A stretch of DNA of 5,521 bases, taken from VRUB01 sp046758085. GTDB taxonomy: Bacteria > Pseudomonadota > Gammaproteobacteria > Acidiferrobacterales > SPGG2. A program made the position numbers and the translations under genes. The notes under the pieces were generated by a model. That model saw only the letters and a list, made by a program, of their open reading frames with translations, had not been told where the DNA came from and ran no database searches. Every line of letters begins with the position of its first letter. The first letter of the stretch is position 1. The stretch spans positions 1 to 5,521 of the forward strand of contig JBHHZP010000192.1 of the NCBI GenBank assembly GCA_046758085.1. Direction: 5' to 3'. Of this stretch, positions 1 through 5,174 are shown in pieces.

Positions 1-549
1 GGGTACATCGAGTTCAAGTGCTCGGACTTCGCCCGTGATGTCCTCCTGCGCGAACAACCCCGTGTAATCCCCATCCCCGCCATACACAAAGGTGTTGTCG
101 ATGTGTACCAACGCAACTGTATCTGCGGGATAACCGGCACCGCGTAACACCCAAGCCTGGATTGCACAGTCTTGGACGTGCTCATCCTTTACGGTGGTCG
201 AGGACTTTACTTCCGAGAGCTCCGTTCGCTCGGCTTCTTTTGCGAGGATGTCGGCGCGGAACAGTACGTCCTCATGCTGCAAGGTCGCTTCGAAAAACAC
301 GGCATCGTTAGCCACCTTTAGTCCCGCCTCAGTCTCTTCGAGCGCGCCCTTAAGATCGCCCCCGTCAATGAGCGTGCCGCCGGGATATAAGGTCCGCGCC
401 AGCTCGCCAACCCGGCGGCCCGCGGCAAAACGTTCTTGTTTATCAGCCGATCCCTCGGCGAGCTCACGATGGTACGTCTCTAAATACAGGCGTTTCGGGC
501 ACTGAATGCCCGCCATGATTCGTGACTTGGAGAGACCCCGACTACGCAT
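1..549 (-). CDS. DUF2779 domain-containing protein, Cas4/RecB-like nuclease region (N-terminal 183 aa, runs off left edge)
   Basis: The minus strand is open from an ATG at 549 to the window edge, so the protein lacks its C-terminus. Translation gives an N-terminus with LSKSRIMAGIQCPKRLYLE (residues 6-24), the usual opening of DUF2779 proteins, with Cys17 placed like the first Fe-S cysteine of Cas4-type nucleases. A PD-(D/E)XK-like core follows: Asp100 in FRADIL and Glu113/Lys115 in ELSEVKSST, then QDCAIQAWVL (126-135), matching the helix with a conserved Gln. HIDNTFVYGGDGDY (149-162) is also typical of the family. The ATG at 549 is preferred over the internal ATG at 516 because it keeps the conserved LSKS segment; no clear Shine-Dalgarno is visible. 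Family members continue into a C-terminal DUF2779 domain, which is outside the window. Nuclease activity is inferred from the motif; the biological role of the family is not established. The phosphatase gene lies upstream on the same strand, 86 bp away. Confidence 0.88.
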   Translation of the reverse strand, partial: MRSRGLSKSRIMAGIQCPKRLYLETYHRELAEGSADKQERFAAGRRVGELARTLYPGGTLIDGGDLKGALEETEAGLKVANDAVFFEATLQHEDVLFRADILAKEAERTELSEVKSSTTVKDEHVQDCAIQAWVLRGAGYPADTVALVHIDNTFVYGGDGDYTGLFAQEDITGEVRALELDVP

Positions 550-568
550 GAGAGAAACTACACAAACA

Positions 569-592
569 ACAGAAAACCTAGCAGGGCTAGGC
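569..592 (-). terminator. Probable weak intrinsic terminator after the phosphatase gene
   Basis: Read on the minus strand, CCTAGC (591-586), loop CCT and GCTAGG (582-577) form a perfect 6-bp stem, extended by one G-U pair at 592/576, followed directly by the T-rich tract TTTTCTGTTGTTT. It begins 44 nt past the phosphatase stop and ends before the DUF2779 start at 549. The stem is short (four G-C pairs in the core), so termination may be partial. It could instead be an operator for the DUF2779 gene. Confidence 0.45.
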
Positions 593-635
593 GACAAATC
601 AAGGCAACGGTAGGTGACTAACTAGACTGAACGAC

Positions 636-1196
636 TCATTCGCCGCGATTCATACGCTGGACATAACGACGCAAGAGTTCTTGCACGTCCAGCGCCTCCA
701 GCGCTTTAGCAACGACAGCAACCAGCGCGCCGTCACGCCCGAGGAGCTCATCGGCGAGCTCGACAAGTTGGCTATTCGGCCAGGCATGCGGTTGAGCTGC
801 ATAGGTCTTGTCTACCGCTTCCTGTTCCTTACCAGTGCCCAACCACGTCGCGAGGACAGTGAGCGCCGCCGCGCTGGAGCGTGATATGCCGGCTTCACAA
901 TGCACCAGTAGCTTGCCGCCTTCGTGCTGAATTTGCTTGCCGAAGTCGATCACCTGCTCGACGTCCGAGAGCTGTGGTCCGACCTCACCCGTATCGTCGA
1001 AGAATTCCAAACGAATGCCCGCAGCACACAGCTCGAAACCGGCGGGCACGGGATCGCCCGGGGCACCGATCGAGATGATGTGCCGGATAGCCGGCCCAGT
1101 GTTCTTTGACATCAACAGCTGCTCAGCCTGGGTACGCGAAGCGATGACGACCTCAGGGTGCAACGTGGAGCTCACAGATTTTCTGTCTCGCTTCAT
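636..1196 (-). CDS. Dual-specificity/tyrosine-type protein phosphatase (cysteine-dependent, about 186 aa)
   Basis: The protein contains the phosphatase signature HCEAGISRS (residues 99-107), matching HCx5RS/T: Cys100 is the expected nucleophile and Arg106 the phosphate-binding arginine. Upstream, the FFDDTGE segment (65-71) offers Asp67 or Asp68 as the general acid, at the spacing seen in small DSP/PTP-like enzymes. Length and layout fit the compact cytosolic bacterial phosphatases whose loop reads HCxAGISRS; the natural substrate cannot be read from sequence. No signal peptide is seen. The frame stays open to a GTG at 1271, which would add 25 residues, but the ATG at 1196 gives the usual family length and the extra residues resemble nothing known. 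AGGA lies about 11 nt upstream of that ATG, a slightly long spacing, so the start is not certain. It is transcribed divergently from the ABC transporter genes and toward the DUF2779 gene; no functional link between them is evident. Confidence 0.88.
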   Translation of the reverse strand: MKRDRKSVSSTLHPEVVIASRTQAEQLLMSKNTGPAIRHIISIGAPGDPVPAGFELCAAGIRLEFFDDTGEVGPQLSDVEQVIDFGKQIQHEGGKLLVHCEAGISRSSAAALTVLATWLGTGKEQEAVDKTYAAQPHAWPNSQLVELADELLGRDGALVAVVAKALEALDVQELLRRYVQRMNRGE

Positions 1197-1525
1197 GATC
1201 CATACATTCCTAAATATAGACGCCAGAAGTTCTTTCGTATGGACCGATCTTGACAAGGCCAATAACGCCACGCGTTAATCGGAATCTTCGTCAGCTCAAT
1301 CTGCGCCTGGTAGGGAAAGAAAAGCACCTGGAATTACTACGCTTCAGTCAATACCTAGTTACTAGCCAGTATAGTAGTCCTCGCGTCGCAAACTCTCGAA
1401 CCCCCGACCATCTGATGAGAAACCAGTGGGTCGACCCGCCTATGTTAGGACGGTTTCGTAATTACGGCGATGGCTACCCGAGCCCATTTTCGGTGTGGCA
1501 CGGGCCGCCTAAAGAATAAACGTTC

Positions 1526-1554
1526 TTGATCCTACAGGGCTGCGGTGCTCTAAT
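1526..1554 (+). promoter_or_regulatory. Candidate sigma70 promoter for the ABC transporter genes
   Basis: TTGATC (1526-1531, four of six consensus -35 bases) is separated by exactly 17 nt from TCTAAT (1549-1554, five of six consensus -10 bases). Transcription would start near 1561, giving a leader of about 190 nt before the binding-protein ATG. A small dyad AAGAA/TTCTT (1512-1516, 1523-1527) overlaps the -35 box and could be an operator. This is a consensus match only; the mismatch falls on the important second base of the -10 box. Confidence 0.35.
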
Positions 1555-1559
1555 GTTGA

Positions 1560-1655
1560 CAATGGCAGGTGATGGACGCCCAGTCGGCTTGCTGTACTGT
1601 TACGCCCCCTGCTCTGCCCACCCCGAACAACCAATTGCTAATTAACCTGCCATTG
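1560..1655. repeat. 11-bp perfect inverted repeat in the leader of the transporter genes
   Basis: CAATGGCAGGT (1560-1570) is the exact reverse complement of ACCTGCCATTG (1645-1655), with 74 nt between the arms. The first arm coincides with the predicted transcription start, so the arms could pair at the 5' end of the mRNA and close a large loop. They could alternatively be two binding sites for a regulator. No target-site duplication flanks the arms, which argues against a transposon end. Confidence 0.55.
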
Positions 1656-1736
1656 GGAGTCTTTCTTGCTTTCTGAGGGGTCTTGCCCTCCGACTTCGGA
1701 CACCGCAATAGGACAACCCATCATCAAGGGACACCG

Positions 1737-1742
1737 AGGAGG
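1737..1742 (+). promoter_or_regulatory. Strong Shine-Dalgarno site deciding the binding-protein start
   Basis: AGGAGG lies 7 nt upstream of the ATG at 1750. This is an ideal site and spacing, and it places the start there rather than at the in-frame TTG at 1666. The protein from 1750 begins directly with a signal peptide, which supports the choice. Confidence 0.9.
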
Positions 1743-1749
1743 ATCAGCA

Positions 1750-2934
1750 ATGGGACACTTGAAACCGCTATTCCGCTCCCTCTTGGGAGGGGCTGTTGTG
1801 GGCATGCTCGCGCATTTGCCGCTTGCGGCAGCGGACGAGGCTAAGATTGGCCTGTTCACGCCGCTTACGGGCGCGAGTGCAGTCGTGGGGCTCGATATGC
1901 AACAGGGCGCTCAGCTCGCCATCGAACGGATCAATGCAGGTTACGACATACCGCTCAAGGGCGGTAAGACGCGCCGCATTGGACCGGGTCTGTTGGGCAA
2001 AAAGGCGCAGCTCATCATCGAAGACGACGAATCGCGAGCGGCCGCGGCGATGGACGCCGTGCGCAAGCTCGTGCACGTTGACAAGGTTGCGGTCATCATC
2101 GGCGAGTACTCGAGCGGCCGTACTATGCCGACCGGACAGTGGACGAACGAAAACAAGGTCGTGCACATTTCGATCGGTGCCAACTCGCCAAAGCTGCGCG
2201 ACATCGGCCCTTACTTCTTCAGCACCATTGGGTTGGCTTCGCTCCAAGGCCCACAGCTAGTCAAGCTCGCCAAGAGTGAGGTCGGGGCCAAGAGGGTTGC
2301 CACCTTCTTCCCGAATAACCCCTACGGCGTGGGAGTCGAGATCGCCACCTGCAATGCCGCCCCGAAGTTGGGCATGGACTGTGTCTCTAAGGTTCGCTAC
2401 GAGGAGCAGAAGACCGACTACCGGCCAGAGCTGAGGCAGCTCACGGCCCCAAACCCCGACGCGGTGATCTTCTTCGCCTACGGGGCGGACGCCGCACTGA
2501 TCTTACGGCAGGCTTACGAAATGGGGCTTCATGCCGCCGACAAGTGGATCGGTACGGAGGTGTCGAACTGGGAACACGACGTTACCAAGACCCCGGAGAT
2601 CGCCGAGGGCATCAGAGGTATCGAACATCGCGTTGGCGGTTCGTTCTACGAAATGGAGTATGCCAAGCCCTATAAAAAACGGTTCGGCAAGCCGCCGCTC
2701 ACGGTCTTCGGGGCCTATGGTTACGATACGGCGATGCTGGCCGCGCTTGCGATAGAGGAGGCCGGATCGACCAATCCCGACGCCATCCGTAAGGCGCTGC
2801 ACGAAATCTCGAAGACGTTTCAAGGGTTCACCGGCGACACGACCGTGGATAAAGACGGTATGCAGGTGAGCGAGGACTACGGGATCTTCATTTACAAGGA
2901 CCGCGCCCTTCGTCCATACAAGCCGAAAGGGTAA
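1750..2934 (+). CDS. Branched-chain amino acid-type ABC transporter periplasmic substrate-binding protein (394 aa)
   Basis: The product is a type I periplasmic binding protein of the LivJ/LivK (Peripla_BP_6) family, which captures ligand and delivers it to the LivHM permease. Residues 1-28 are a Sec signal peptide: Lys5 and Arg9, a hydrophobic stretch, then PLAAA with likely cleavage before Asp29. The mature part opens with AKIGLFTPLTGASAVVGLDMQ (31-51), the family's first strand and ligand loop, followed by GAQLAIERIN (53-62), EDDESRAAAAM (91-101), IIGEYSSGRT (116-125, where a Ser typically binds the ligand carboxylate), RVATFFPNNPYGVG (182-195) and the late motif FQGFTGDTTVDKDG (357-370). 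Cys201 and Cys211 may form a disulphide. There is no lipobox, so a soluble periplasmic protein is expected. Length is usual for the family. The ligand cannot be fixed: relatives bind Leu/Ile/Val but also other amino acids, amides and aromatic acids. The permease genes follow after a 414-bp gap. Confidence 0.93.
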   Translation: MGHLKPLFRSLLGGAVVGMLAHLPLAAADEAKIGLFTPLTGASAVVGLDMQQGAQLAIERINAGYDIPLKGGKTRRIGPGLLGKKAQLIIEDDESRAAAAMDAVRKLVHVDKVAVIIGEYSSGRTMPTGQWTNENKVVHISIGANSPKLRDIGPYFFSTIGLASLQGPQLVKLAKSEVGAKRVATFFPNNPYGVGVEIATCNAAPKLGMDCVSKVRYEEQKTDYRPELRQLTAPNPDAVIFFAYGADAALILRQAYEMGLHAADKWIGTEVSNWEHDVTKTPEIAEGIRGIEHRVGGSFYEMEYAKPYKKRFGKPPLTVFGAYGYDTAMLAALAIEEAGSTNPDAIRKALHEISKTFQGFTGDTTVDKDGMQVSEDYGIFIYKDRALRPYKPKG

Positions 2935-2951
2935 CAAGCAAACCGGCACGG

Positions 2952-2986
2952 GAGCGGGCTTCGGGGCAGCGCCTCGAGGCCCGCTC
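2952..2986 (+). promoter_or_regulatory. 16-bp GC-rich hairpin just after the binding-protein gene
   Basis: GAGCGGGCTTCGGGGC (2952-2967) pairs along its whole length with GCCTCGAGGCCCGCTC (2971-2986) around a 3-nt loop (AGC), with two G-U pairs. It starts 18 nt past the stop codon. No T-run follows, so it is not a standard intrinsic terminator. Such a hairpin between a binding-protein gene and its permease genes commonly protects the upstream mRNA from 3' exonucleases or lowers downstream expression; either role here is inference. Confidence 0.65.
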
Positions 2987-3086
2987 TACTCGATCGCCTG
3001 ACGGGCGCGGTGATCAAGGCCCTGCGGGAAAATAAGTTCGGCACCTGCGCGCCAATGGTTTCCACTTGGTTCCCAACCAGAGTAAC

Positions 3087-3105
3087 ACTGGACTAACAAT
3101 CCAGT
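3087..3105. repeat. Small inverted repeat, 6-bp stem with 7-nt loop
   Basis: ACTGGA (3087-3092) and TCCAGT (3100-3105) are perfect reverse complements around CTAACAA. The size imitates a tRNA anticodon arm, but no tRNA D or T arm accompanies it on either strand. It may add to the secondary structure of the gap transcript. Confidence 0.4.
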
Positions 3106-3175
3106 TCACTCTCTCACGAATGAATACGTTAGGTTTGAACGCGCCCCCAGTTTGCCACCGGCTGTGACAAAAATG

Positions 3176-3210
3176 TGTCTAGAGGTGTAACATGGTTACT
3201 CCTCTAGACA
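3176..3210. repeat. 35-nt near-perfect palindrome
   Basis: TGTCTAGAGG (3176-3185) pairs with CCTCTAGACA (3201-3210). Inside, after one T-T mismatch, GTAAC (3187-3191) pairs with GTTAC (3195-3199), leaving the 3-nt centre ATG. That makes 15 of 16 possible pairs. On the plus strand no T-run follows. On the minus strand the palindrome is followed by CATTTTTG, so it could terminate antisense transcription coming from livH. Other readings are an operator for a dimeric regulator upstream of livH, an mRNA processing or stabilising structure, or a copy of a dispersed palindromic repeat. Confidence 0.75.
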
Positions 3211-3348
3211 GAGGGACCCAGAAATCTTCTCCATGGGTGCCGACTGTTTTGAAGCGTAAGCTCGCTGCAATCCTCTACGCCGATGTCGCACTACTGTTGG
3301 GTCTTTGTCATAAGGGACGCTCACCCATACACCGCGCACAGGTAATCT

Positions 3349-4254
3349 GTGGTTCAGATCATACTCGATAGCCTCATCCGGGCGTGCGAACTCTCGTTGC
3401 TGGCCGTAGGCTTGACCATGGTCTACAGCGTGCTTCGTTTCCCCAACTTTGCACACGTGGAATTCGCCACGGTCGGTGCCTACGCAGCGCTCTTCCTTTC
3501 AGCTGGCGTTGGTATCAATCTCGTGCTTGCTGCCGCGGTTGCCATCGTCTTCACCGGCGTTATTGGCGTTGCCTGCGACCGCTTAATCTTCTCACGGCTG
3601 CGTAACAGCGCGCCGGTCCTGTTGATGATAACGGGGTTTGCTCTCGGGATCGTAATGCGCGAGACGGTGCGGGCGATCTGGGGGCCGTCACCTTTTTTCT
3701 TTGAGATCGGAGTGCTCCGGCCGTGGGAGGTGGCCGGTGGCCGTATTACGCCGTTTCAGCTCGCGATTATCCTGGCTGCGGCGGTGGCAATGCTCGCCTT
3801 CCATCTGCTGCTGACGCGCACGACGCTTGGCATCGCCATGCGGGCGACCGCTGATAACCCAGAGCTTTCGCAAGCAAGTGGGATATATGCCGAGCGGGTG
3901 ATTCGCGCGGTTTGGTTCATCGGTAGCAGCTTTGCTGCGCTCGGCGGCGTTCTGATTGGGCTCAGCACGCAGTTAAAGCCCGATATGGGATTCGGCATCA
4001 TCATCGAGGTGTTCTGTGCGGCAATCGTGGGCGGCATCGGCCACCCCTACGGTGCGATGCTCGGCGCCGCCCTCGTGGGTCTCGCCGAGAACGTAGGCCT
4101 CGCTATTAACTGGGCTCCGCTGTTCGATGCTCTGGGGCTAAAGGCCGGGAGCCACCTGTACATCCCTAGCGGGTACAAAGCGGCCATTCCGTTCAGCCTT
4201 TTGATCCTTACGCTCTTGCTGCGCCCGCGCGGGATTCTGGGAGTTAAACGATGA
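3349..4254 (+). CDS. livH: Branched-chain amino acid-type ABC transporter permease LivH (301 aa)
   Basis: This is one of the two inner-membrane permeases of a LivHMGF-type importer (BPD_transp_2 family). It is strongly hydrophobic, with about eight membrane segments (roughly 8-28, 38-52, 56-76, 88-105, 136-153, 187-206, 217-246, 277-293). FPNFAHVEFATVGAY (31-45) corresponds to the LivH motif INFAHGEF..LGAY. The cytoplasmic loop TRTTLGIAMRATADNPELSQASGI (156-179) matches the ATPase-coupling region, and LLRPRGILG (290-298) is the usual C-terminus. The start is GTG with AGG six nt upstream; it gives normal family length and N-terminus. The stop codon overlaps the livM start in ATGA, indicating translational coupling. 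The binding motif has HVEFA where most LivH proteins have HGEF, so it is a somewhat diverged member. Substrate is set by the binding protein and is unknown. Confidence 0.93.
   Translation: MVQIILDSLIRACELSLLAVGLTMVYSVLRFPNFAHVEFATVGAYAALFLSAGVGINLVLAAAVAIVFTGVIGVACDRLIFSRLRNSAPVLLMITGFALGIVMRETVRAIWGPSPFFFEIGVLRPWEVAGGRITPFQLAIILAAAVAMLAFHLLLTRTTLGIAMRATADNPELSQASGIYAERVIRAVWFIGSSFAALGGVLIGLSTQLKPDMGFGIIIEVFCAAIVGGIGHPYGAMLGAALVGLAENVGLAINWAPLFDALGLKAGSHLYIPSGYKAAIPFSLLILTLLLRPRGILGVKR
4239..4254 (+). promoter_or_regulatory. livM ribosome-binding site and ATGA stop-start overlap
   Basis: GGGAG (4239-4243) lies 7 nt before the livM ATG at 4251. The ATG shares two bases with the livH TGA stop (4252-4254), so ribosomes finishing LivH can restart on LivM, which would favour equal amounts of the two permease subunits. 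Confidence 0.75.
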
Positions 4255-5174
4255 TCGAATTCCTCATCTACCTGATCACCATCGCGGCAATCTGGGGAAT
4301 CTTGAGCCTCAGCCTGAACCTCCAGTATGGGGTGACCGGCCTTGTCAATCTCGGCCACGTTGGGTTCTTCATGCTTGGAGCCTACATCTCGACGATCCTC
4401 GTCGTATTAGGCGGTCTGCCGATCGGCGTCGGCATGGTGGCTGGAATCGCCGCCGCAGCGCTGTTCGGCGTGTTGATGGCTCTGCCGACAGCCAACCTGC
4501 AGCAGGACTACTGGGCGATCAGCACGCTGGCGGCTGCGGAAATCATACGCCTCATATTCCTCAACACGCCGCTCGGCGGGCCGTATGTCGGCGAGGCGTT
4601 CGGCGTCAGCGGCATCCCGAGGCCGCTGCGCGATCTGTTTACGAGCGCAGGCTACAACCTTTTCTACTTGGGGCTGGTGTTGACCTGTCTGGCCGTTTCG
4701 TACCTCCTGGTAGTTTGGCTCGCCAAAACGCCCTTCGGGCGGACGCTGAAGGCCATGCGCGAAGGCGACGAGGTGCCGCTGGCCCTGGGCAAGCGGGTGA
4801 GCAGCTTCCGCGTCCGGGCGATGGCGGTCGGCGGCGCGCTCGGAGGGCTCGCTGGAGCGCTGTTCGCCCACTACAACGCTTATATTGCACCGGAATATTT
4901 CCTGCCCTTGGAGACGTTTATCATATGGGCCATGGTGATCCTAGGCGGAGCCGGGAACTTCCTCGGCGCGATCGTGGGCACCTTCATTATCCAGGCGATC
5001 TACAATTCTAGCCGCTTCCTGGATGACTGGTTGGCGATCGATGCGTCGGTACTGGGCCCGCTGCGAATGATCTTCATCGGCGTCCTGATCATTCTGGTTA
5101 TCATATATATGCCCAAGGGCCTGCTGCCCGAAAGGCGACGTCGCTATGACACCAGACGTGATACTAAAGGTTGA
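4251..5174 (+). CDS. livM: Branched-chain amino acid-type ABC transporter permease LivM (307 aa)
   Basis: This is the second inner-membrane permease, partner of LivH. LNLQYGVTGLVNLGHVGFF (22-40), followed by MLGAY, is the LivM hallmark (LNL..GY.G..SLGHA.FF.iGAY). The coupling loop FGRTLKAMREGDEVPLALGKRV (162-183) precedes the later membrane segments, and AMVILGGAGNFLGAIVGTF (227-245) matches the conserved vvlGG.G...G...GA motif. The C-terminus MPKGLLPERRRR (287-298) is typical, ending in a basic, probably cytoplasmic tail. About eight hydrophobic segments are visible and the length is usual. It starts within the livH stop codon and its last 29 nt overlap the start of livG, so the three genes are one tightly coupled unit. 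No missing motif or frameshift is seen. Confidence 0.94.
   Translation: MIEFLIYLITIAAIWGILSLSLNLQYGVTGLVNLGHVGFFMLGAYISTILVVLGGLPIGVGMVAGIAAAALFGVLMALPTANLQQDYWAISTLAAAEIIRLIFLNTPLGGPYVGEAFGVSGIPRPLRDLFTSAGYNLFYLGLVLTCLAVSYLLVVWLAKTPFGRTLKAMREGDEVPLALGKRVSSFRVRAMAVGGALGGLAGALFAHYNAYIAPEYFLPLETFIIWAMVILGGAGNFLGAIVGTFIIQAIYNSSRFLDDWLAIDASVLGPLRMIFIGVLIILVIIYMPKGLLPERRRRYDTRRDTKG

Larger units (their letters stand above)
1197..1749. other. Divergent intergenic region with palindromes, a candidate promoter and a leader
   Basis: These 553 bp lie between the start of the phosphatase gene (leftward) and the binding-protein gene (rightward). I see no recognisable protein or RNA gene. A reading frame at 1250-1519 (TTG start, 89 codons) has a composition of Arg, Pro and Ser that resembles no family. 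The region holds three short palindromes (1355-1365, 1428-1437, 1457-1466), a candidate sigma70 promoter (1526-1554), an 11-bp inverted repeat (1560-1570 with 1645-1655), and the strong ribosome-binding site of the next gene. Control of both divergent units probably sits here. Confidence 0.6.
2935..3348. other. 414-bp non-coding gap inside the transporter locus, rich in hairpins
   Basis: No recognisable gene lies between the binding-protein stop and the livH start. The binding-protein frame stays open for 53 codons past its stop but gives nothing recognisable. The gap holds a 35-nt GC-rich hairpin (2952-2986), a small dyad TGGTT/AACCA (3067-3079), a 6-bp hairpin ACTGGA/TCCAGT (3087-3105) and a 35-nt near-perfect palindrome (3176-3210). 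A possible weak promoter with TTGTCA at 3305-3310 has only a poor -10 match, so I do not claim one. LivH may be reached by read-through from upstream. Confidence 0.6.

Noticed and set aside
194..505. 103-codon plus-strand frame at the left edge
   Set aside because: It is the shadow of the DUF2779 coding sequence, which has clear family motifs on the minus strand.
1197..1271. 25-residue N-terminal extension of the phosphatase from GTG 1271
   Set aside because: It makes the protein longer than usual relatives, resembles nothing in the family, and has no clear ribosome-binding site.
1381..1440. tRNA-like minus-strand segment containing GGGGGTTCGAGA and a possible anticodon arm
   Set aside because: The 3' half of the T-stem reads GTTTG and cannot pair with GGGGG, the anticodon stem is only four to five pairs with a G-U, and no D arm or acceptor stem can be folded.
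1250..1519. 89-codon plus-strand frame with a TTG start in the divergent region
   Set aside because: No ribosome-binding site or family resemblance, composition typical of a chance frame, and it overlaps the upstream end of the phosphatase frame.
1560..1655. Inverted repeat read as the ends of a miniature transposable element
   Set aside because: The element would be only 96 bp, the arms are 11 bp and there is no target-site duplication at the flanks.
1666..1749. 28-residue N-terminal extension of the binding protein from TTG 1666
   Set aside because: It would put a hydrophilic stretch before the signal peptide, and the AGGAGG site points to ATG 1750.
2935..3096. Open extension of the binding-protein frame past its stop as a lost C-terminus
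   Set aside because: The protein already ends at the usual family length, and the extra 53 codons match no part of the family and run through the GC-rich hairpin.
3066..3140. Anticodon-like stem-loop at 3087-3105 (GTT anticodon if read on the minus strand)
   Set aside because: The T-arm consensus and a matching acceptor stem are missing on both strands; it is kept only as a small inverted repeat.
3196..3456. 86-codon minus-strand frame across the livH start
   Set aside because: It overlaps the livH start and the 35-nt palindrome and shows no family features; it looks like a chance frame.
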